Assembly: GCA_028282195.1 (NCBI GenBank)
Contig: JANQII010000205.1
Coordinates: 1 to 54,179, forward strand
DNA from: Prolixibacteraceae bacterium
GTDB taxonomy: Bacteria; Bacteroidota; Bacteroidia; Bacteroidales; Prolixibacteraceae
Direction of reading: 5' to 3'
DNA: 54,179 nucleotides
The notes below the pieces were generated by a model. The model was not told the origin of the DNA. It was given only the letters and a program-made list of their open reading frames with translations, and searched no databases. This document shows, in pieces, positions 36,286-44,099 of the stretch. The translations under genes and the position numbers were made by a program. The stretch's first letter is position 1. Each line of letters begins with the position of its first letter.

Positions 36286-37071
36286 CTATCCAACTTTCGA
36301 CTGAATACTTTTTATTTCCTGCTCAAGTTTTTTCTTTCTGGCTAGCAATTTGGAAAGAGCTAATGCATCCTTTACCGCCTGTTTGTCGTACTCTTCAAGA
36401 ATAATGTAGTAATAGCGTTTGCCCAGGAAAACTGCTTTTAAATTTCGTTCTGCATTATCAGCAATAAACTGAATTACGCCATTATCCGTCCCGTCCCGGT
36501 ATGAAACTTTTTCCCATTTTGTTTCAAGGAAATCACTTCGATGGTTCAATACATTATCCAATGGCACTTTTTCCGTTTTAGCCTGAATATCGCCATCATA
36601 AACCCGTATACCGGTATGTTCAAGCCATTGTTCTCCGTAGTAGTTGCTCGAAAGATAAAGGTCTCCACGCTCATCTAAATGCACCTGCATAAACGATTTG
36701 TTCCATCTTCGTTTAAACTGCTGGCGTTTATGAATGTATTGAGTGTACCGGTCAAATTCAGTTTTTTCAGTAATGAATTGTTTAGTTAGTTTTTCGAAAT
36801 CCACCATTAAACGATCCAGCTCATCTTGTTTCCTAAAAAGAATATCAGCATATATTTCCTTCCTGAACTGATCAGCAGAAACAATCTCCTGAATGGCACC
36901 TTTATACATTACTTTTACCGTATCCAGTGTTAAAAGCGCACCGGTAGTATCTCCGGTTTCATACAAAGCCTGGGCCTGTAAAAGCTTTTTCGCAGCCTTT
37001 TTCTTTTCAGTTTCACAAGAAAATAATACAACTGCAGCCAGTAAAATGATAAAAACCTTGCCTAAATTCAT
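36286..37071 (-). CDS. Lipoprotein of unknown function, coiled-coil
   Basis: A 261-residue precursor with a lipoprotein signal and lipobox (VVLFSC, lipidated Cys19). The mature part begins with a lysine/alanine-rich helix that resembles a TPR-like pair (AKKLLQAQALYETGDTTGALLTL), then a long helix, a beta-rich centre (DLYLSSNYYGEQWLEHTGIR) and a C-terminal coiled coil (LARKKKLEQEIKSIQSKV). I do not recognise the family; the layout suggests a Bacteroidota envelope protein. Met codons at 37083 and 37077 are possible earlier starts, but 37071 gives the best signal peptide. Confidence 0.75.
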   Translation of the reverse strand: MNLGKVFIILLAAVVLFSCETEKKKAAKKLLQAQALYETGDTTGALLTLDTVKVMYKGAIQEIVSADQFRKEIYADILFRKQDELDRLMVDFEKLTKQFITEKTEFDRYTQYIHKRQQFKRRWNKSFMQVHLDERGDLYLSSNYYGEQWLEHTGIRVYDGDIQAKTEKVPLDNVLNHRSDFLETKWEKVSYRDGTDNGVIQFIADNAERNLKAVFLGKRYYYIILEEYDKQAVKDALALSKLLARKKKLEQEIKSIQSKVG

Positions 37072-37168
37072 TGACATGTGCATTTAAAAATGTTCTTTCG
37101 TAATTTCAACGATCAAAGTAAGAGACTGTTTTGATTTTATTTTTTAGAAATATTATGAAGTATTTTTT

Positions 37169-37278
37169 GCTTAGACGACTTGTCCCGGTTAAACCGGGAA
37201 GGCAAAATTGAGCGTCCCGATCTATCGGGATAAGGAAATTTTGCAGCAGTATAAGCGAACCTGCCTGCCGCAGGCAGG
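37169..37278. repeat. Nested multi-hairpin intergenic element
   Basis: Outer arms GCTTA (37169-37173) and TAAGC (37252-37256) enclose TCCCGGTT/AACCGGGA (37183-37199) and GCAAAATT/AATTTTGC (37202-37244), and the second pair itself encloses TCCCGAT/ATCGGGA (37215-37230). A separate hairpin CCTGCCTG-CCG-CAGGCAGG (37260-37278) follows. The element is non-coding and looks like a dispersed palindromic repeat or a branched RNA. Confidence 0.6.
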
Positions 37279-37340
37279 AAAGACAAATAATAGAATAAAT
37301 GAATAAATTCAAAACAGTTTCTAAAATAATAATTATCCGA

Positions 37341-37850
37341 ATGGAAACAAATTCAGTCGCTTTTTTTCAATCTGAGAAATATCCAACTATTGCCAATAAG
37401 CCAATTATTGCGGCCTGGCAAATACAAAACCCGGGCAATATAGGTAGCCTTATGCGATTAGCCGATAATCTTGGTGCTAACCAGCTATTCATTTTGGATA
37501 ATGAAAAGCCTAAGCGCGAATCATCCATTAAGAAAACCGCCGGATTAAGCTACAAAAACATAAAACTTATATTTATTTCTTTTTCAGGGTTTCTGAATTT
37601 AATCCCTGAAGATTACAAGTTAACTGCAATTGAAACAAGTACTAACTCTACAAATATTTTTAACACTGAACTCCCGGAAAAGTGCGCTTTCATTCTTGGA
37701 AATGAAAAACACGGGCTTTCAAAAGAAATTTTAGAAAAATGTAAATCTTCTGTACATATTCCAATGACAGGAAAATGTAAGTCCATGAATGTTTCTCATG
37801 CATTGGCGGTTTGCTTGTTTGAGTGGCAGCGTCAGCAACTTTTTACATAA
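37341..37850 (+). CDS. SpoU/TrmH family RNA 2'-O-methyltransferase
   Basis: A 169-residue SPOUT methyltransferase with all three family motifs: NPGNIGSLMRLADNLG near the N-terminus, the SAM-knot FILGNEKHGLSKEIL, and VHIPMTGKCKSMNVSHALA with the conserved Asn-Val-Ser. It transfers methyl from SAM to a ribose of tRNA or rRNA; the exact site cannot be read. The open frame begins at 37299 (14 residues more), but ATG 37341 is nearer the domain start and leaves a cleaner gap after the palindromic element. It is followed by an OxyR-like regulator. Confidence 0.9.
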   Translation: METNSVAFFQSEKYPTIANKPIIAAWQIQNPGNIGSLMRLADNLGANQLFILDNEKPKRESSIKKTAGLSYKNIKLIFISFSGFLNLIPEDYKLTAIETSTNSTNIFNTELPEKCAFILGNEKHGLSKEILEKCKSSVHIPMTGKCKSMNVSHALAVCLFEWQRQQLFT

Positions 37851-37908
37851 ATGAATTTTCAAATACGATAGATATTTTCTATATTTATCCGCACAAAAAC
37901 CAATTCAG

Positions 37909-38850
37909 ATGATTACAATCACCCAACTTGAATACATCGTTGCTGTAGATACTTTCCGCCATTTTGGAAAAGCTGCAGAACATTGTTTTATTACGCAACC
38001 CACCTTGAGTATGCAAATCAAAAAGCTGGAGGAAGACCTGGAGGTCATTATTTTTGACCGAAGCAAACAGCCTTTGATACCGACTGATGTTGGTGCCCGC
38101 ATTATTGAACAAGCGCGTGGGGTACTTACCGAAACCGAGAAAATCAACAACATCATAAAAGATCACAAAAACCTGATCTCCGGTGAACTAAGAATTGGTA
38201 TTATCCCAACTCTTGCCCCGTATTTATTGCCCCTTTTTATCGGCAATTATAAAAGGAAGTATCCTAATATCATGATAAAAGTTGAAGAGCTGACTACTGA
38301 AAACATTGTAGACCAACTCAATCGTGATCTTCTGGATGTTGGAGTACTTGTAACACCGTTAAAAGAGGAACGGATTAATGAAAAACCAATCTTTTATGAA
38401 GAAATGATGGTTTATGCACATGATGAGCACCCACTTCATAACAAACACGATATAAAAGTTGACGATATTGCCATTCCTGAAATATGGCTTTTGAGTGATG
38501 GGCACTGCTTCAGGCACCAGGTGATTAATCTTTGTTCATACAAAGGTTCTTCAAATGAAGAACTTCCATTTTATTTTGAAGCAGGTTCATTAGAAACACT
38601 AATGAACATCATTGATAAAGAAGGAGGTATAACCCTAATTCCTGAGCTGGCAGCAGTAGAAATGTCAGAAAATCGAATGGAACATGTTCGTCATTTTACA
38701 GATGTAACCCCATTACGTGAAGTTAGCCTGGTATACTCACGCCATTTTGCTAAAAATAAACTAATTGAACTACTTTGGAAAGAGATCACATCCTCAATGC
38801 CTAAGCCTTTATTAGATAAAGACAGAGGCACAATTGTAGAGTGGAAGTAA
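37909..38850 (+). CDS. oxyR: LysR-type regulator, OxyR-like peroxide sensor
   Basis: A 313-residue LysR-family activator. The N-terminal winged helix is ITQLEYIVAVDTFRHFGKAA followed by ITQPTLSMQIKKLEEDL. In the effector domain the segment LLSDGHCFRHQVINLC has Cys200 and Cys209, nine residues apart, matching the redox pair Cys199/Cys208 of E. coli OxyR within the same GHC motif. Hydrogen peroxide would form a disulfide and switch on antioxidant genes. No catalase or peroxiredoxin gene is adjacent, so its targets lie elsewhere. The symbol is given because the cysteine pair and its context are conserved. Confidence 0.88.
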   Translation: MITITQLEYIVAVDTFRHFGKAAEHCFITQPTLSMQIKKLEEDLEVIIFDRSKQPLIPTDVGARIIEQARGVLTETEKINNIIKDHKNLISGELRIGIIPTLAPYLLPLFIGNYKRKYPNIMIKVEELTTENIVDQLNRDLLDVGVLVTPLKEERINEKPIFYEEMMVYAHDEHPLHNKHDIKVDDIAIPEIWLLSDGHCFRHQVINLCSYKGSSNEELPFYFEAGSLETLMNIIDKEGGITLIPELAAVEMSENRMEHVRHFTDVTPLREVSLVYSRHFAKNKLIELLWKEITSSMPKPLLDKDRGTIVEWK

Positions 38851-38968
38851 TTTTTTCATTTTTTTATTTGATAATTTCAAAATCTTATATTTCTTTGCAT
38901 CGCCGAAATCAAAAAAGGCATTTCGAAACGTAGAAAATGTAGATTTCGAAAAAAATCCTGACAAATAA

Positions 38969-38999
38969 TTTGGCGGCTTCAAAATTTGATTTATTTTTG
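38969..38999 (+). promoter_or_regulatory. Promoter of tRNA-Glu (and probably rpsT)
   Basis: TTTG (38969-38972), 19 bp, TATTTTTG (38992-38999). Both elements match the Bacteroidota primary-sigma consensus with ideal spacing, so this is among the best promoters in the window. The tRNA begins 29 nt downstream. Confidence 0.75.
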
Positions 39000-39027
39000 C
39001 AGTCCCAATTTCAGGGAATTAAATGTT

Positions 39028-39099
39028 GGCCCGTTCGTCTAGGGGTTAGGACGCCAGGTTTTCATCCTGGTAGCAGGGGTTCGAATCCCCTACGGGCTA
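39028..39099 (+). tRNA. tRNA-Glu (anticodon TTC)
   Basis: A 72-nt cloverleaf. The acceptor arm is GGCCCGT with ACGGGCT, the first pair being a G-U wobble. The anticodon stem CCAGG/CCTGG holds the loop TTTTCAT, giving anticodon TTC for GAA/GAG. The T arm is AGGGG-TTCGAAT-CCCCT. The discriminator is A and no CCA is encoded. It is followed 31 nt later by rpsT, and no terminator lies between them. Confidence 0.97.
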
Positions 39100-39130
39100 C
39101 TAATTTTTATTTTATACTGAAGACAATAAA

Positions 39131-39382
39131 ATGGCACATCATCAATCAGCAAAAAAAAGGATCAGGCAAAACGAAGCAAAGCGCGTGCACAATAAATATT
39201 ATGCAAAAACTATGCGTAATGCTTTGAAAAAATTGCGTGAAACAACTGATAAAGCAGCTGCTGAAGCAGATTTTCCTAAAGTTGCATCTATGATTGACAG
39301 GTTGGCAAAAAGAAATATTATTCATAAGAATAAAGCTGCGAACCTAAAATCTAAATTAGCCGCTCAAATTAGCAAATTATAA
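39131..39382 (+). CDS. rpsT: 30S ribosomal protein bS20
   Basis: An 83-residue, highly basic, helical protein that binds the 16S rRNA. The opening [20 protein letters not shown] and the [20 protein letters not shown] region are typical of bS20, as is the length. It sits directly after tRNA-Glu, with which it may share the promoter at 38969, and ends at a strong terminator. Confidence 0.97.
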   Translation: MAHHQSAKKRIRQNEAKRVHNKYYAKTMRNALKKLRETTDKAAAEADFPKVASMIDRLAKRNIIHKNKAANLKSKLAAQISKL

Positions 39383-39404
39383 TTCAAGCTAAGATATATT
39401 AGGA

Positions 39405-39435
39405 AGCCTCTTCAGATTGAAGAGGCTTTTTTTTT
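39405..39435 (+). terminator. Rho-independent terminator after rpsT
   Basis: AGCCTCTTCA pairs with TGAAGAGGCT around GAT/GATT, followed by nine T (39427-39435). Confidence 0.92.
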
Positions 39436-39482
39436 GCTCATACTTTTGCTGCTCACACGACCTTTCATTTTTTACATTCGTT

Positions 39483-39490
39483 TATTTTTG
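39483..39490 (+). promoter_or_regulatory. -7 element for the histidine kinase operon
   Basis: TATTTTTG matches TAnnTTTG exactly, 41 nt before the kinase ATG. No clear -33 element. Confidence 0.45.
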
Positions 39491-39531
39491 ATTAAATTGG
39501 TCTTCAAAATTAAAAAGCCAGTAACCAGCGA

Positions 39532-41067
39532 ATGTTCCCAGGAAACAAGAAATATCTATTTTCTCTGTTAGTAATTATTGTATTGCTTCCGGCAGCACTG
39601 GTTGCCCTATTTGAATATTCTACACTAAAAAAAAATGAACAAGTAATTGAGAGGGCATACATCGAGCAACTTAATGCCATCTTATTTTCGGTTAATCAAT
39701 ACACCGATGATGTTTTAAGTTCAACAATCAGGGAAATAAATTACTCTTTTCGTGAAAAAGACAATACAGTAGAATCTATCCTGGCAAATAATAATTTTAT
39801 TCTAGATTTTTCTTTTTTAGAAGATATCCCGGAAAGCCTTTCCCCCGCAATTACAAATTCCAGTGAAATCCGGCTAAAAGCCAAACATATCCTGTCAAAA
39901 AATCAAAAAGCTTTGAAACGCCTTGCTGATTTTTATGAAGTAGGTTATTACAGACTTGAGCCGTTCCCTATTGAAGAAACCGGTCTTGTTCTTTTTGCTT
40001 TCATAGTTAAAGATAGCAGCGAGCTAAAAATTGCAGCCATAACAGTCGATGCAGTACTATTTATAAAAGAACGACTTGATCCTCAAATTCAAAAGATAGC
40101 AGGTGACCAATTTCAAATTGCAGTTTTAAATAAAAACAATCGCCCGGTATACCATACCGGCAATTCTGATGCAGAAAATGCCTTTGCGCTAACAAGCTCA
40201 CTTCAGGCATTTTCTCAGTATAAGTTGGGAATATCGTTAAAAGGTCAAACAATAGATAAATTAGTGAAAGAACGATCCAGGGGAAATTTAATTTTCATCA
40301 GCATTGTTAGCTTAATTTTATTAATAGCGGGATGGTTGGTCATTCGGATTTTTAACAAACAAATAGAATTGGCCAATTTAAAATCAGATTTTGTTTCAAG
40401 TGTATCCCATGAAATAAGAACACCCCTTTCGTTAATTAACATGTATGCTGAAACCATTGAAATGGGACGAGCCTCTTCTGAAGAAACTCAAAAAAGTTTT
40501 ATAAAAACGATTCTTCAGGAAACAAACAGGCTTTCTGTAATGGTAAATAAAATACTTAGCTTCTCTGAAATTGAGAAAAAGAAGAAACAATATTCCTTAA
40601 CCAGCAATCATCTAAATAAAATTGTAAAAGAATGCTATGAAAGTTATATTCCATTTATAGAAAAGCAAGGATTTCAACATAGCATTGACTTGGACAATAG
40701 GGTAAACTCAGCAATCTGTGATGCCGAAGCAATAAAGGATATTCTTGTAAACTTGATTGACAATGCAATAAAATACAGTTTTGAAGAAAAGTCAATCAAA
40801 ATAAAAACATTCCTAAAAGTAAATAAAGTTTGCTTCTCTGTTGAGGATAAAGGAATTGGAATAAACGATAAGAACAAAAAATATCTTTTTGACAAATTTT
40901 ACCGCGTTGCCAATAACGACGTTTCAATTAAAGTAAAAGGCTCCGGTCTCGGTCTAAGCATCGTAAAGCATATTGTTGATGCCCATCAGGGAAAGATTGA
41001 GATTAAAAGTAAAATTGGTGAAGGAAGTACTTTTACGATATTATTACCTAACAAACTTGATTCATGA
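39532..41067 (+). CDS. Membrane sensor histidine kinase
   Basis: A 511-residue kinase. Spans at about residues 9-27 and 252-272 bracket a ~225-residue periplasmic sensor that I cannot assign to a known domain; there is no obvious HAMP. The cytoplasmic part has HisKA with phospho-acceptor His293 (VSSVSHEIRTPLSLINMYAE), and the ATPase N box NLIDNAIKYS, G1 VEDKGIGI and G2 GSGLGLSIV. The stop overlaps the response regulator start (ATGA), so the pair is co-translated. Downstream secreted carbohydrate-binding-like proteins suggest it senses an envelope or glycan signal (inference). Confidence 0.93.
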   Translation: MFPGNKKYLFSLLVIIVLLPAALVALFEYSTLKKNEQVIERAYIEQLNAILFSVNQYTDDVLSSTIREINYSFREKDNTVESILANNNFILDFSFLEDIPESLSPAITNSSEIRLKAKHILSKNQKALKRLADFYEVGYYRLEPFPIEETGLVLFAFIVKDSSELKIAAITVDAVLFIKERLDPQIQKIAGDQFQIAVLNKNNRPVYHTGNSDAENAFALTSSLQAFSQYKLGISLKGQTIDKLVKERSRGNLIFISIVSLILLIAGWLVIRIFNKQIELANLKSDFVSSVSHEIRTPLSLINMYAETIEMGRASSEETQKSFIKTILQETNRLSVMVNKILSFSEIEKKKKQYSLTSNHLNKIVKECYESYIPFIEKQGFQHSIDLDNRVNSAICDAEAIKDILVNLIDNAIKYSFEEKSIKIKTFLKVNKVCFSVEDKGIGINDKNKKYLFDKFYRVANNDVSIKVKGSGLGLSIVKHIVDAHQGKIEIKSKIGEGSTFTILLPNKLDS

Positions 41068-41756
41068 GCTCAGAAAAACGGATTTTAATTGTTGATGATG
41101 AACCTGAAATGGTTCGCGGACTTAAATTCAATCTTGAATTTGATGGATATATTATTGACACTGCCAGTAACGGAATCGAAGGATTCGAAAAAATCCGATC
41201 AAATAATTACAACCTTATTATCCTTGATGTAATGATGCCGGGCATGTCTGGTTTTGATCTCTGCAAGGAATGCCGGAATAAAAAAATCCATACCCCCATC
41301 ATTCTGTTAACCGCTAAAGGAGAAGAGATTGATAAAGTTCTGGGGCTTGAACTTGGCGCTGATGATTACATTACAAAACCATTTAGCTTGCGGGAACTAC
41401 TTGCACGAATTAAAGCGGTACTTAGAAGAACCGATGATTTTAATAATTCCTCATCATATGAAATTCAGATTGGACAACTAAACGTTGACCTAAGAACGTT
41501 TGAAGCCAGCTCAGGTGGGCAGTTGATAAAAATGTCTTCCCGTGAAATTGAGGTTCTTGAATTTCTATACCAAAATAAAAACCAACCGGTAGATCGATTT
41601 GATATCATGAGCAGCCTTTGGGAAACTGATAGTGAAGTTACCACCCGAACCATAGATAACTACATCGTAAAACTTCGTCAAAAGATTGAAGACGACCCTT
41701 CGAACCCAAAACATATTGTCACCATCCATGGTAAAGGTTATAAACTGAACGCCTAA
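41064..41756 (+). CDS. OmpR/PhoB-type response regulator
   Basis: A 230-residue regulator. The receiver has the acidic pair in VDDEPEM, the phospho-acceptor Asp55 in LIILDVMMPGMSGFDL, a Thr in ILLTAKGEE and Lys in DYITKPF. The C-terminal ~95 residues are a winged helix of the OmpR class (SSREIEVLEFLYQNKNQPVD and VTTRTIDNYIVKLRQKIE). It is cotranslated with the upstream kinase. The 124-bp gap after it contains five TGACA boxes that look like its binding sites. Confidence 0.94.
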   Translation: MSSEKRILIVDDEPEMVRGLKFNLEFDGYIIDTASNGIEGFEKIRSNNYNLIILDVMMPGMSGFDLCKECRNKKIHTPIILLTAKGEEIDKVLGLELGADDYITKPFSLRELLARIKAVLRRTDDFNNSSSYEIQIGQLNVDLRTFEASSGGQLIKMSSREIEVLEFLYQNKNQPVDRFDIMSSLWETDSEVTTRTIDNYIVKLRQKIEDDPSNPKHIVTIHGKGYKLNA

Positions 41757-41765
41757 TCCACAATT

Positions 41766-41834
41766 TGACACCAATAATGACATTGTTTTGCATAGTTGTG
41801 ACAAACTCTGACAACTTCTTACTTTATCCTGACA
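41766..41834 (+). promoter_or_regulatory. Phased array of five TGACA boxes (putative response regulator sites)
   Basis: TGACA occurs in direct orientation at 41766, 41778, 41799, 41809 and 41830, so steps are 12, 21, 10 and 21 bp: one or two helical turns each. An inverted TGTCA follows at 41843. PhoB-type regulators bind direct repeats of TGTCA spaced 11 bp, and TGACA is the same box on the other strand. The array lies between the response regulator and the secreted protein genes, ending 20 bp before the -7 element. Confidence 0.55.
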
Positions 41835-41854
41835 TATTGCTTTGTCAGGCAATC

Positions 41855-41862
41855 TATCTTTG
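41855..41862 (+). promoter_or_regulatory. -7 element for the jelly-roll protein operon
   Basis: TATCTTTG matches TAnnTTTG exactly, 18 nt before the ATG at 41881. There is no good -33 element, as expected for a promoter that depends on an activator bound at the TGACA boxes. Confidence 0.55.
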
Positions 41863-41880
41863 ATAAAAAATCATTCAGAC

Positions 41881-42933
41881 ATGAAGAAGCACTTTGGATT
41901 TTTGGCTTTATTACTTCTTTTAATCGGCAATCTTTCTTTTGCCCAGGATTATGCGCAAATCGAAAGTTTTGCCGGTTATTGGAAATTTTCCGTTGGTGAC
42001 AATCCAGCCTGGGCAAATGAGAACTGGGATGATTCTGACTGGGATCGTATTAAAGTCCCGGCGAGCTGGGAAAGCCAGGGATACGATGATTACAATGGCT
42101 ATGCCTGGTACAGAAAAACTTTTGAGTGGGATAACTTTGATGATATCGCATCTCCAATTTATTTGTTACTTGGGAGTATTGACGATGCTGATGAGGCTTA
42201 TTTAAACGGCAAATTAATCGGCAAAAAGGGATCATTTCCTCCAAACTTCGCTACTGGCTGGGCACATCTAAGAGCTTATCGCATTCCGAAAGAATTGCTA
42301 AAATCCAAAGGTAAAAACACAATAGCAGTCAGAGTTTATGACTACAATGAAGGAGGAGGTATCCGAAATGGGAAGGTTGGCATTTATACGGACTATGATT
42401 ACCGGTATGTCGATCTTCCTTTAACAGGTAAATGGAAATTTAAGCCAGGACATAACCGAGATTGGAGCAAGATGAAATATAATGATTTGAACTGGGAAGA
42501 GATTTATGTTCCGGATGTATGGGAAAATCAAGGTTATGAAGATTTGGACGGGCAAGCTTGTTATCGGAAAATTTTCAGTATGAAGGAAAAACCCGATGAT
42601 GATCTATACCTTGTTTTAGGAAGGATCGATGATTATGACCAGGTCTACATAAATGGAGAATTCATTGCCTCCAATAAGGATTTAAAAGACACATATGGTC
42701 GTATCTATAATAATCAGTATTACAATACGGTCCGGGTGTATCAAATCCCGGACGATCTCCTGAGGCAGGGAAAGAACCAGATTACCGTTTTTGTAAATGA
42801 TCCACATGGCTTAGGAGGGATATACAGTGGTCCTGTTGGAATTACTTCAGAATACGATGCAGCCAAAATCATCCGCAAGTACAAAAGAGACAGGAATGTC
42901 TTTGAATCAATTATTGAATCATTTTTTGACTAA
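41881..42933 (+). CDS. Secreted protein with two GH2-type jelly-roll (sugar-binding-like) domains
   Basis: A 350-residue precursor with a signal peptide (MKKHFGFLALLLLLIGNLSF, then AQ). Two similar domains follow, about residues 20-180 and 180-345. Each starts with an aromatic strand (GYWKFSVGDNPAW; GKWKFKPGHNRDW), then a VPxxWExQGYxD motif, a WYRK/CYRK strand and a GxIDDxDxxYxNG turn. This is the pattern of the galactose-binding-like beta-sandwich at the N-terminus of family 2 glycoside hydrolases, but no catalytic barrel is present. Binding of a sugar or glycan outside the cytoplasm is the natural inference. The next gene is a paralogue. The open frame also extends to TTG 41842. Confidence 0.8.
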   Translation: MKKHFGFLALLLLLIGNLSFAQDYAQIESFAGYWKFSVGDNPAWANENWDDSDWDRIKVPASWESQGYDDYNGYAWYRKTFEWDNFDDIASPIYLLLGSIDDADEAYLNGKLIGKKGSFPPNFATGWAHLRAYRIPKELLKSKGKNTIAVRVYDYNEGGGIRNGKVGIYTDYDYRYVDLPLTGKWKFKPGHNRDWSKMKYNDLNWEEIYVPDVWENQGYEDLDGQACYRKIFSMKEKPDDDLYLVLGRIDDYDQVYINGEFIASNKDLKDTYGRIYNNQYYNTVRVYQIPDDLLRQGKNQITVFVNDPHGLGGIYSGPVGITSEYDAAKIIRKYKRDRNVFESIIESFFD

Positions 42934-42939
42934 GGAGGT
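42932..42939 (+). promoter_or_regulatory. Strong Shine-Dalgarno sequence before the second jelly-roll gene
   Basis: AAGGAGGT overlaps the stop of the first jelly-roll gene and ends 5 nt before the ATG at 42945. It is a perfect eight-base complement to the 16S anti-SD, which is unusual in Bacteroidota. Confidence 0.7.
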
Positions 42940-42944
42940 ACCTG

Positions 42945-44009
42945 ATGAAAACACAATGGAATAAATTTTTTACAATAGCAATCCTGTCTTTATTCTGCAT
43001 TTCTTCATTGGCAAACAACGATTACAACAAGAGAATGCTTAAAGAGATAAATCTAAATGGTTTTTGGAAGTTTACAATCATCAATTATAATGATTGGGAA
43101 ACACCTGAATTCAATGATTCAGAGTGGGAAGAATTGAGAGTTCCCGGAAGCTGGGAGGATCAAGGTTACAATGGCTACAATGGTTATGGTTATTACCGAA
43201 AAGAAGTATTTATCCCCAAAGAGCTTACAGAGGAGCAACTTTTCCTGATGCTCGGTTATATTGATGATGTTGACGAAGTTTATTTCAATGGAAAAATGAT
43301 CGGATCAACCGGATTATTCCCTCCCCGGTATCGCTCAGGCTGGGATAGCAAACGTTCATATTTAATACCTACTTCTTTGATAAAAAGTGGAGAAAAGAAC
43401 ACCATTGCTGTCAAAGTTTTTGACATGACCGGAATTGGGGGAATAACGAAAGGGAACACGGGAATCTATGTTCAGGAATTTCCGATCAAACCGGATATCG
43501 ATCTTGTTGGTGAGTGGAAATTTAAGATCAGAAATGCTGCCGAATACCAGTTTGCTGATTTTGATGATTCAAATTGGGATATAATCATGGTCCCCGGGAT
43601 TTGGGAGAATCAGGGTTATAAAGATTATAACGGCACAGCCTGGTATCGAAAAGAATTCGAATATGACGGAGCATTCGACGATGATTTCCTGGTTTTACTG
43701 GCAGGCAAAATTGACGATGTCGATCAGGTTTTTATAAATGGCAAATGGATTGGACAAACCGGACATAAACAATATTTTAAAACCGGAAGAGCAGGTCATA
43801 ACAATTATCACCTTGCAGAAAGAGGATATATTTTCCCTGCGAGTATATTAAAAAAAGGGAAAAATGTAGTTGCGATCCAGGTAATTGACGGACAGGGAAC
43901 AGGAGGGATCTACGATGGTCCATTAGGAATAATTGAGCAATCAGCATACATCGACTACTGGAAAAAAAGGAGCAGGAATATCAGAAACAAAAAAGAAAAC
44001 AATTGGTAA
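42945..44009 (+). CDS. Secreted jelly-roll protein, paralogue of the upstream gene
   Basis: A 354-residue precursor with a signal peptide (TIAILSLFCISSLA). It has the same two-domain design: GFWKFTIINYNDW ... VPGSWEDQGYNGYNGYGYYRK and GEWKFKIRNAAEYQF ... VPGIWENQGYKDYNGTAWYRK, each with the GYIDDVDEVYFNG / GKIDDVDQVFING turn. Taken with its neighbour there are four copies of a ~165-residue domain in a row. No catalytic domain is present. It starts 12 nt after the first gene, behind a strong ribosome-binding site, so the two are co-expressed. The C-terminus is strongly basic (KKRSRNIRNKKENN). Confidence 0.8.
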   Translation: MKTQWNKFFTIAILSLFCISSLANNDYNKRMLKEINLNGFWKFTIINYNDWETPEFNDSEWEELRVPGSWEDQGYNGYNGYGYYRKEVFIPKELTEEQLFLMLGYIDDVDEVYFNGKMIGSTGLFPPRYRSGWDSKRSYLIPTSLIKSGEKNTIAVKVFDMTGIGGITKGNTGIYVQEFPIKPDIDLVGEWKFKIRNAAEYQFADFDDSNWDIIMVPGIWENQGYKDYNGTAWYRKEFEYDGAFDDDFLVLLAGKIDDVDQVFINGKWIGQTGHKQYFKTGRAGHNNYHLAERGYIFPASILKKGKNVVAIQVIDGQGTGGIYDGPLGIIEQSAYIDYWKKRSRNIRNKKENNW

Positions 44010-44099
44010 AAGGAAACTGGAAATTTCAAACAATAATTAAAAATCACTAGGAAAACAGAAAACAAGAAACAGTTCTAAGTAACATTAAATTAAAAAGTC

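Noticed and set aside
38970-39227. Reading frame of 85 codons across the tRNA
   Set aside because: It runs through tRNA-Glu and the beginning of rpsT in another frame; it is a chance ORF.
41881-44009. Beta-galactosidase or other active glycoside hydrolase
   Set aside because: Only the jelly-roll type domains are present; there is no TIM barrel or catalytic acid region, and each protein is about 350 residues.
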